From the NCBI GenBank assembly GCA_010672185.1, contig JAAHHL010000006.1, forward strand, positions 1 through 18,946: a stretch of DNA of 18,946 nt, in the 5' to 3' direction. The position numbers were made by a program, and so were the translations under genes. How positions within the stretch are numbered: the stretch's first letter is position 1; each line of letters starts with the position of its first letter. Source of the DNA: Caldora sp. SIO3E6. Lineage in GTDB: Bacteria > Cyanobacteriota > Cyanobacteriia > Cyanobacteriales > Coleofasciculaceae. The notes below the pieces were generated by a model that saw only the letters and a program-made list of their open reading frames with translations, had not been told where the DNA came from and made no database searches. Below, one piece after another: positions 6,602 to 13,192 of the stretch.

Positions 6602-6762
6602 CCGACACACCTAAAAATGTGGAATAGATTTTTGGCTTAAGTCCTTGATTTATAAGCATTATAACCGATATAATAAATCCTTAATCCCTTCTTACTTGTT
6701 ACTTTTTACTTGTTACTTTTTACTTCAAAACCAGTTTCAAAACCACATTTTTAGGTATGTCG
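6602..6762. mobile_element. MITE-like element, copy 2
   Basis: The terminal inverted repeats are nearly perfect: cgacacacctaaaaatgtgg (6603-6622) against ccacatttttaggtatgtcg (6743-6762), one mismatch in 20. There is no coding capacity. It sits head-to-tail with copy 1, and the junctions carry a recurring ccagtag motif (6591-6597 and 6765-6771). The mobilising transposase is not in the window. Confidence 0.65.
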
Positions 6763-7015
6763 CACCAGTAGGTTGGTTGCATTTACCGTTATTTTTTGCT
6801 ATTATTATTTTATAATAGGAAAAGTGTGCCACCTATAGACCCCTTTGTGTTCTCTGTGTCTTTGTGGTTCTTTCTCAATGGATAATTGATAATTGGTTAA
6901 TTTGCTTTAAGACCTCTGAAGCTCGTTCCTTGCTACCGCTAACGCTATCATTTATGAAGAAAATAAAAAGAAAAGATTTTCCTTAAGCTCAATCCTCTTC
7001 TTTCTCTTGAGAGGT

Positions 7016-7058
7016 CATTATCCATTATCCATTATCCATTATCCATTATCCATTATCC
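7016..7058. repeat. Heptad tandem repeat, unit cattatc
   Basis: Six consecutive units, ending about 14 bases before the stop codon of the TPR gene. Like several other heptad arrays here, it lies directly at a gene boundary. Confidence 0.85.
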
Positions 7059-7072
7059 AGAGCTATCCCCAG

Positions 7073-10000
7073 TTAAACCAACCAATTCTCAATTTTCAAT
7101 TCTAATTTCCGGCGGTTATATTGTTGAAAGACTTGTCGGGATTCTTGGGCAATAGCCTCGGCTTTGTCGCGATTTTTGATAACTGGAATTTCCAGGTAAG
7201 CTTGTGCCATATCTAGGGCTGCTTCCGCTCGATTGATGATTTGTCCTAATTCGGTAAAATAGGTGAAGCCAATATGGTAATTTTGCTCAAATTGAGCAAT
7301 TTGGTCTTCTAGGGATAGGTCATCAGCAGAGGAAAGCGAAACCTTATCTGTAATTTCACTTCTCCCCATCCCCGCGTCCCCTCGTCCCGAGTGAACGAAA
7401 TTTTGGGTAGGATTTCTTGAGCGTTGTATCCAAGAATTATCAGCTCCCTCAGCTTCCTCAGCTCCCTCAGCTCCCTCAGCTTCCTCAGCTCCCTCAGCTC
7501 CCTCAGCTCCCTCAGCTCCCTCAGCTCCCTCAGCTCCCTCAGCTCCCTCAAATAGGCGCAAGCGTTCTGACCAAAGTAAGCCGAGGGTGGTATAGTCGTA
7601 GGCGAGGTTTTGTTTATAGTCCCCGGCGGTATCGATTTGGATGGCTTGACGGAGGTTTTCTTCGGCTTGGTTGAGTAAGTTGAGTACTGCTGCTGTATCT
7701 GGGGTGTTTTTCGCTAGCAAGCATTGGGTTTTAGCAATTTGTTGATAGCGTTTAGCTCTACTCTCATCTTGACTTAACTGCTGGTGGAGATGGCAGCTTT
7801 GCTGGTAATATTCTATGGCTTTGGTGTAATCTCCCGCATCTTGGTAGGATTGGGCTATCCATGACCATTGGTTTGCTACTGCTTGTTGTAGATCTAATTG
7901 TTCGTAGAGTTGGCGGCTTTGTTGGTAATATTCGATCGCATCCTCGTACTTACCCCAGTCTTGATAGATTCTCCCTAACTGATAGTAACTCACAGCTACT
8001 AATGATTGTTCTTCTAGCTTCTGTAGTATTGCCAAGCATTGTTGCTGATGCTCTACTGCCTGCTCATACTTGCTCCATGCTCGATAGGAATCACCCAGCC
8101 AGCACCATTGGTTAGCTACATTCTGCTGTTTCTCCAATTGCTCGTAGAGTGTACGGCTTTGTTGGTAACGTGCGATCGCATCTTCGTACTTACCCCAGTC
8201 TTGATAGATTCTCCCTAGCTGATAGTAGGCATCTGCTACATTTGGTTGGTCATCCAGTTGCTGGGATATTGCCAACTCCTTAAGTTCACATTCAACTGCT
8301 TGTTCATATTTGCTCCATTCTCGATAGCAAACAGCTATGTTGTACCATTGCCAAGCAACACTCTTCTTTTGCTCCAATTGCTCGTAGAATTGGCGGCTTT
8401 GTTGGTAATGTGCGATCGCATCTTCGTATTTACCCCAGTCTTGATAGATTTTCCCCAGCTGATTGTAGGCATTTGCTATATTTGGTTGGTCATCCAGTTG
8501 CTGACGGATTGCTAAATCTTTATTTTCACATTCGACTGCTTGCTCATACTTACTCCACTGGCGATAGCAATCAGCTAGCCAATACCACAAGCCAGCTATA
8601 TTCTTCTGCTGTTGCTCCAATTGTTCATAGAGTTCACGACTTTGTTGGTAAGATGCGATCGCATCTTCATATTTACCCCAATCTTGATAGATTCTCCCTA
8701 GCTGAAAGTAACTCACAGCTACTAATGATTGGTCTTCTAGCTGCTGTCGAATCGTCAAACACTGTTGCTGATGAGCTACTGCTTGTTGATATTTGCCCCA
8801 TGCTCGATAACAATCAGCTAGGTTGTACCATCGAGTAGCTACATTCTGCTGTTTCTCCAATTGCTCGTAGAGTGTACGGCTTTGTTGGTAAGATGCGATC
8901 GCATCTTCATATTTACCCCAGTCTTGATAGATTTTCCCTAGCTGACAGTAAGCTAATGCTACTGATGATTGGTCTTTCAGCTTCTGGTGTATTGTCAAAT
9001 ACTTTCGCCGATACTCAACTGCTTGCTCATATTTGCTCCATTCCCGATAACAGTCTGCTAACCAACCCCATAGGTTAGCTACATCCTTCTGTTGTTCTAA
9101 TTGCTCATAGAGTTGGCGGCTTTGTTGGTAATATGCGATCGCATCTTCATATTGACCCCAGTCTTGATAGATTTTCCCTAAGTGATAGTAGTTTGCTGCT
9201 ACACCTAATTTGTCTTCTAGCTGCTGGAATATCCTCAAACACTGCTGCTGATGCTCAAGCGCCTGCTGATATTTACCCCATGCTCGATAGCAAACAGCTA
9301 GACAGTACCATTGGTTAGCTACATCCTGCTGTTTCTCCAATTGCTCATAGAGTTGGCGGCTTTGTTGATGATATGCGATCGCATCCTCGCACTTACCCCA
9401 ATCTTGATAGATTCTCCCTAGCTGATAGTAGGCATCTGCTATATTTGGTTGGTCATCCAGCTGCTGACAGATTGCCAAATTTTTAAGTTCACATTCGACA
9501 GCTTGCTCATATTTACTCCACTGGCGATAGCAATCAGCTATCCAGTTCCATCGGGTAGCTACATTCTGCTGTTTATCCAATTGTTCATAGAGTTGGCGGC
9601 TTTGGTGATAATATGCGATCGCTTGTTCGTACTTACCCCAAGCTTGATATATTCTCCCCAGCTTATAGTAAGCGAATGCTACTGATGATTGGTTTTCCAG
9701 CTTCTGGTGTATTGCCAAAGACTTTCGCCGATACTCAACTGCTTGCTCATATTTGCCCCATTCCCGATAACAGTCTGCTAACCAACCTGATAGGTTAGCT
9801 ACATTCTTCTGTTTCTCCAATTTTTCGTAGAGTTGGCGGCTTTGGTGATAATATGCGATCGCTTGTTCGTATTTAACCCAATCTTGATAGATTTTCCCTA
9901 GCTTATAGTAAGCTAATGCTACTGATGATTGGTTTTCCAGCTTCTGGTGTATTGCCAAAGACTTTCGACGATACTCAACTGCTTGCTCATATTTGCCCCA

Positions 10001-10300
10001 TTCCCGATAACAGTCTGCTAACCAACCCCATTGGTTAGCTACATTCTGCTGTTTCTCCAATTTTTCGTAGAGTGTACGGCTTTGGTGGTAATATGCGATC
10101 GCATCTTCATATTTACCCCAGTTTTGATAGATTCTCCCTAACTGATAGTAGGCATCTGCTATATTTGGTTGGTCATCCAGTTGCTGACGGATTGCCAAGT
10201 CTTGATGTTCACATTCGACAGCTTGCTCGTATTTACCCCACTCTCGATAGCAAACAGCTAAGTTGTACCACCGGGTAGCTACATTCTGCTGTTTCTCCAA
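7073..10300 (-). CDS. Large tetratricopeptide-repeat protein, 5' end apparently lost
   Basis: At least 1075 residues. Roughly the first 880 are some twenty TPR units in alternating pairs of about 80 residues, typified by YYQLGRIYQDWGKYEDAIAYY and WLADCYREWGKYEQAVE, as in kinesin-light-chain-like scaffolds. A Glu-Gly-Ala repeat tract follows (DNA 7441-7548), then a helical C-terminal domain (FEQNYHIGFTYFTELGQIINRAEAALDMAQAYLEIP). No signal peptide or membrane segment is seen, so it is probably a cytosolic protein-interaction scaffold. The listed start is a TTG inside a repeat unit; the same frame stays open with good TPR sequence up to about 10462 and meets a stop at 10472-10474. No ATG, GTG or Shine-Dalgarno lies in between, so the gene looks cut at its beginning and may be a pseudogene. 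Confidence 0.85.
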   Translation of the reverse strand: MEKQQNVATRWYNLAVCYREWGKYEQAVECEHQDLAIRQQLDDQPNIADAYYQLGRIYQNWGKYEDAIAYYHQSRTLYEKLEKQQNVANQWGWLADCYREWGKYEQAVEYRRKSLAIHQKLENQSSVALAYYKLGKIYQDWVKYEQAIAYYHQSRQLYEKLEKQKNVANLSGWLADCYREWGKYEQAVEYRRKSLAIHQKLENQSSVAFAYYKLGRIYQAWGKYEQAIAYYHQSRQLYEQLDKQQNVATRWNWIADCYRQWSKYEQAVECELKNLAICQQLDDQPNIADAYYQLGRIYQDWGKCEDAIAYHQQSRQLYEQLEKQQDVANQWYCLAVCYRAWGKYQQALEHQQQCLRIFQQLEDKLGVAANYYHLGKIYQDWGQYEDAIAYYQQSRQLYEQLEQQKDVANLWGWLADCYREWSKYEQAVEYRRKYLTIHQKLKDQSSVALAYCQLGKIYQDWGKYEDAIASYQQSRTLYEQLEKQQNVATRWYNLADCYRAWGKYQQAVAHQQQCLTIRQQLEDQSLVAVSYFQLGRIYQDWGKYEDAIASYQQSRELYEQLEQQQKNIAGLWYWLADCYRQWSKYEQAVECENKDLAIRQQLDDQPNIANAYNQLGKIYQDWGKYEDAIAHYQQSRQFYEQLEQKKSVAWQWYNIAVCYREWSKYEQAVECELKELAISQQLDDQPNVADAYYQLGRIYQDWGKYEDAIARYQQSRTLYEQLEKQQNVANQWCWLGDSYRAWSKYEQAVEHQQQCLAILQKLEEQSLVAVSYYQLGRIYQDWGKYEDAIEYYQQSRQLYEQLDLQQAVANQWSWIAQSYQDAGDYTKAIEYYQQSCHLHQQLSQDESRAKRYQQIAKTQCLLAKNTPDTAAVLNLLNQAEENLRQAIQIDTAGDYKQNLAYDYTTLGLLWSERLRLFEGAEGAEGAEGAEGAEGAEGAEEAEGAEGAEEAEGADNSWIQRSRNPTQNFVHSGRGDAGMGRSEITDKVSLSSADDLSLEDQIAQFEQNYHIGFTYFTELGQIINRAEAALDMAQAYLEIPVIKNRDKAEAIAQESRQVFQQYNRRKLELKIENWLV
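7441..7548 (-). repeat. 9-bp tandem array inside the TPR gene (Glu-Gly-Ala tract)
   Basis: About a dozen 9-mers of form ctccctcag or cttcctcag. As the period is a multiple of three they stay in frame, encoding repeated Glu-Gly-Ala with a few Glu-Glu-Ala units. The tract separates the TPR domain from the C-terminal helical domain and is likely a flexible acidic linker that varies in length between strains. Confidence 0.9.
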
Positions 10301-10460
10301 TTGTTCGTAGAGTTGGCGACTTTGGTGGTAATGTGCGATCGCATCTTCATATTTACCCCAGTCTTGATAAATTCTCCCTAGCTGATAGTAGGCTAAAGCT
10401 ACTGATGATTGCTTTTCCAGTTTCTGGCGTATTGTTAAGCATTGTTGCTGATGCTCTACT
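7900..10460 (-). repeat. 240-bp coding tandem repeat carrying phased HIP1 sites
   Basis: The TPR pairs are strongly similar at DNA level with a 240-bp period. HIP1 octamers (GCGATCGC) occur at 8172, 8412, 8655, 8895, 9135, 9375, 9615, 9855, 10095 and 10335, always at the codons for Asp/Gln-Ala-Ile-Ala. The spacing is 240 bp except one of 243, where a unit has an extra codon. A degenerate site lies at 7932. The near-identity of units suggests homogenisation by recombination. Confidence 0.85.
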
Positions 10461-10461
10461 G

Positions 10462-10732
10462 TGCTATTATTTTACATAATGGAGTAGGTGTGCGCCTGTA
10501 GGGTATAAGCAACCAGTGCGATCGCTTCAATTGGGGATTAGACGCCCTAGTGTGAGGCCACCAGTGGTAGCAAGTTAGCCCTTGTCTTAAACTCCTAAGA
10601 AACACTCTGGCTAATGGCTAATGGCTAATGGCTAATGGCTAATGGCTAATGGCTTTCAAGAAACACAAGAGAACAGGGAACAGGCAAGAGGGAGCAAAAA
10701 ACGTGCCCCTTGGACGCTCAGATCTTGCACCT
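10462..10732. other. Spacer upstream of the truncated TPR gene
   Basis: No gene is seen. It begins where TPR homology ends abruptly, with tgctattattttacataatgg (first 20 tgctattattttacataatg), resembling 6797-6820 on the other side of the TPR gene. It includes one HIP1 site (about 10518) and a heptad array (10609-10654). No promoter or Shine-Dalgarno for the TPR frame could be recognised. Confidence 0.6.
10609..10654. repeat. Heptad tandem repeat, unit ggctaat
   Basis: Six perfect units followed by ggct. It is non-coding and lies between the TPR gene and the O-antigen-ligase-like gene. Confidence 0.9.
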
Positions 10733-12055
10733 TCAATTTCGATCAACGACTCCACCAATTGCTGACAACAGCAGCCAAGTTAAGACATTAACCCGAAAAT
10801 CAAATAGGGTTACATCTACTAAGTTGAAGATAGTAAAGCAGCTAAAAGCTAGCAGATAGGTGAAGAGGATTAACTGATCTTGATACTTTTGATTTTTAGC
10901 TACAGTAGACCAATTTTTCAACAACTGTACTCCCTTAACCATAATCCAACCAACCAAACTAAACAAGAACAGTGTTGCTGGGATGCCGGTTTCCGCAGTT
11001 AACATCAATAGTAGATTGTGAGGATGACCCAGCCAAATACCCATTTTTGCTTCGTACAGGGGTGTAAAATTACGTAACCCCCAACCTAGCCAGGGACGCT
11101 CTTGAGTCATGGATAAGGTAAACTGCCATTGGGTAGTTCGGAGTAGTGCGACAGGTCGATCGGGATGTAACTGATCCGAAAGCCTTGCCCAAAAGTATGC
11201 TGGGATTAGCTGACGCAACCACTGACGCCCTAGAAATTCAGGACCAAAAGATGCCCAGAAAATACTACCTACGGCGGTGACTACACTAACTACCAACCAA
11301 TGCCAACCCAAGTACAAGGCAAAAGCCAGACAAGCGACAACGGCAATACCCCAAGCATTGCGAGAACTAGTTAGCAAAAGAGCGATCGCATTACCAATTA
11401 CTAATACTGTCAAAAACCATAGTATCCTGTCTGGAGACTTACTTGATTGCCGTCGCCAAGCTTGAAATTTCTCTATCCACAGCCCTAACCCCAAAATTAA
11501 TACCATTTGGAGATAAGCTGCCAGGATATTAGCATAGATAAAGATTGAAGCCATACGACCAGGGGGATTGCCGTTGCCTTCTAGTGCCCAACCAAATATA
11601 GCTGGCAACTGCTCTGGATGAGCCCATCCCAGAAACATTTGCCCTAAGCCAAGAATTACTACTACCACCGAAGGTATAACGAGAATCCAGGCTAACCGCC
11701 GCAGTTGACCAGGGGTTTGAATTAAAATGTTATAGGTGGCAAATACGATAAAGAAGGGGAGCAAGTTTGTCAAACCCAGGAAAGCTTCGGTGGGATTTAA
11801 GGCCAAGGAAGATGTCATAATTAACCAGAGGCCGAGGATTGCCAGTCCCCAATTGAGAGGACGACGTATCATTGTCCGGTACTCTTGCCACCAAACATCG
11901 ATTAATGCTAAAGATAGCCCCACTATTCCCAAAACGGGAAACAAGGGAAAGACAAAACATCCTATTTGGAGAAATTCCCAACCTCTCTGCAAATGAGGTT
12001 CAGGATGCCGACTATCAGCAGAGGAAATAGGAAATGGGAAATTGAAAATGGTCAA
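10733..12055 (-). CDS. O-antigen ligase / polymerase family membrane protein (Wzy_C domain)
   Basis: An integral membrane protein of about 440 residues with ten or more hydrophobic helices, such as FPVLGIVGLSLALIDVW, LGLWLIMTSSLAL and LLPFFIVFATYNIL. Its large external loop, carrying RPWLGWGLRNFTPLYEAKMGIWLGHPHNLLLMLTAETGI in pieces, matches the WaaL/Wzy_C signature with its conserved Arg (SSRNAWG) and His (GHPHN). Members transfer or polymerise surface polysaccharides from undecaprenyl carriers; cyanobacterial IctB belongs to the same superfamily. The only in-frame start near the beginning is TTG 12055, and the first ten codons (IFNFPFPISS) look repeat-derived; TTG at about 12002 (HLQRGWEF region) is an alternative. 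It could be the last gene of the minus-strand run that begins at 16329, separated by a heptad array. Confidence 0.85.
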   Translation of the reverse strand: MTIFNFPFPISSADSRHPEPHLQRGWEFLQIGCFVFPLFPVLGIVGLSLALIDVWWQEYRTMIRRPLNWGLAILGLWLIMTSSLALNPTEAFLGLTNLLPFFIVFATYNILIQTPGQLRRLAWILVIPSVVVVILGLGQMFLGWAHPEQLPAIFGWALEGNGNPPGRMASIFIYANILAAYLQMVLILGLGLWIEKFQAWRRQSSKSPDRILWFLTVLVIGNAIALLLTSSRNAWGIAVVACLAFALYLGWHWLVVSVVTAVGSIFWASFGPEFLGRQWLRQLIPAYFWARLSDQLHPDRPVALLRTTQWQFTLSMTQERPWLGWGLRNFTPLYEAKMGIWLGHPHNLLLMLTAETGIPATLFLFSLVGWIMVKGVQLLKNWSTVAKNQKYQDQLILFTYLLAFSCFTIFNLVDVTLFDFRVNVLTWLLLSAIGGVVDRN

Positions 12056-12256
12056 AACAATTCAAAATTATCAATCAAAAATCCTGACATACATACAAAG
12101 AGACAAGGCTCTAGAAAAAAGATAAGAAACAAGTCAGCTTCCCTCTGAGTCTCCTACCTTCTGCCTTCTGCCTTCTGCCTTCTGCCTTCTGCCTTCTGCC
12201 TTCTGCCTTCTGCCTTCTGCCCTCTGCCCTCTGCCTTCTGCCTTTTGCTATAAAAT
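12056..12256. other. Spacer between the O-antigen-ligase-like and YaaW genes
   Basis: About 100 bp of AT-rich sequence without a recognised element, followed by a 91-bp heptad array (12157-12247). A short plus-strand frame over part of it is not protein-like. Confidence 0.6.
12157..12247. repeat. Heptad tandem repeat, unit ccttctg
   Basis: Thirteen consecutive 7-bp units with a few ccctctg and ccttttg variants. It lies immediately downstream of the YaaW-family gene (which ends at 12257 on the minus strand). Confidence 0.92.
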
Positions 12257-13138
12257 TCAAACTGGTTCCCAACAATAGGCACGAGTAAGACGAATTTGTG
12301 CTAAGGCAAAAATTGTGGGGATAATACGACCATAATTAGTTGCGATCGCTCGCCAGCCTAAATCAGCTAAGAAGTAACCCCAAAGCATGGAGCCAACACA
12401 GGCAAACACAGTGCGGGTCGCAGCATAACGGGCCGCATTCAGCGCCATTCCCTGTTTTGCTGTTTGTAATACAAAGTAGTTCTGCAATTGGGCGGCAGCG
12501 GCAGTACCACCTCGCACGATAGTTTGCTTGGCAACTTGATACTTAGCGAAATGAACAGCAAACTGATAGGCTATTTTTTGCAGCAGTATTGGTTTGAGGA
12601 TGGAACTAACCGCTAGGGCACTACCACCTTTGAGGAGCATTTCTACTGGATTGTGTTGAAGCTGTACAGGTAGTGGTTCAGAGAATTTTGACTGAGCAAG
12701 CGATTGCTGTACCTTTAATGTCAGGGATTGTTGTTCTGATACAGGTAATTTTTTCCAGGCTTGACCGATCAAGTGAAGGAAGATCTCTGCTTCGATATCG
12801 GTAGTTGTCAGCTGTTGAGAGTAGGGAATCTTCAGGTAACGACAAACCTGAGTTAGGGCTTGTCGGTAGGTAATTTCCCTAGTTCTACCCTTGAGTACAG
12901 TTATACCATCTGCTGCCAAAAAGCGAAATCGCTCTTCTAGAGCATCCAACCAAGCCTCACGGCTTTGGCTTTGGATTTCGATTACATCATTGCGGTGTAG
13001 GTAGTCTAACGGATTAAACTTGCGGCGGAACAGAATTACCGTCAGCTGTTGTAATTCTTCTTCTGTAGCTAAATCTAAAGCAGTTCTTAGCTCATCCAAT
13101 GTCTTTCCCTCTCCAGCACCAGATTTAGTATCGTTCAC
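12257..13138 (-). CDS. YaaW family protein (UPF0174-like)
   Basis: A 293-residue protein of the YaaW family; the function is not established. The conserved N-terminal part reads DELRTALDLATEEELQQLTVILFRR then FNPLDYL, and is followed by REAWLDALEERFRFLAADG and TYRQALTQVCRYLKIPYS (residues about 15-130). The C-terminal half is hydrophobic and Ala-rich with possible membrane-associated helices (MLLKGGSALAVSSILKPILL and VFACVGSMLWGYFLADLGW). The start is GTG 13138 (GTG AAC GAT ACT), with no good Shine-Dalgarno. It begins 54 bp after the dual-NTPase gene on the same strand, so co-transcription is likely, although no functional link is known. Confidence 0.82.
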   Translation of the reverse strand: MNDTKSGAGEGKTLDELRTALDLATEEELQQLTVILFRRKFNPLDYLHRNDVIEIQSQSREAWLDALEERFRFLAADGITVLKGRTREITYRQALTQVCRYLKIPYSQQLTTTDIEAEIFLHLIGQAWKKLPVSEQQSLTLKVQQSLAQSKFSEPLPVQLQHNPVEMLLKGGSALAVSSILKPILLQKIAYQFAVHFAKYQVAKQTIVRGGTAAAAQLQNYFVLQTAKQGMALNAARYAATRTVFACVGSMLWGYFLADLGWRAIATNYGRIIPTIFALAQIRLTRAYCWEPV

Positions 13139-13192
13139 TATTTTACTCTAGGAGGTCTGAAACTGTACCGACTTTGATCCTTTCTTCTGAGC

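Larger units (their letters stand above)
6404..7072. other. Intergenic region with MITE pair and repeats
   Basis: No credible gene. It contains two tandem MITE-like elements (6422-6762), several partial heptad runs inside them (aatgagt near 6455-6480, cttatta near 6533-6552), a segment at 6797-6820 that recurs on the far side of the TPR gene, and a heptad array (7016-7058) against the TPR stop codon. Confidence 0.7.

Noticed and set aside
7417..10278. Many plus-strand open frames opposite the TPR gene
   Set aside because: They recur with the 240-bp period as antisense shadows (for example repeated RSHLHIYPSLDRF), with no ribosome sites and no family resemblance.
7900..10460. Regularly spaced repeat considered as a CRISPR array
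   Set aside because: The 240-bp unit is continuous coding sequence for TPR pairs with no unique spacers; the heptad and 9-bp arrays also have no spacers.
11277..12148. Small open frames opposite the O-antigen-ligase-like gene
   Set aside because: They are antisense shadows of a clear multi-spanning membrane protein and lack ribosome sites.
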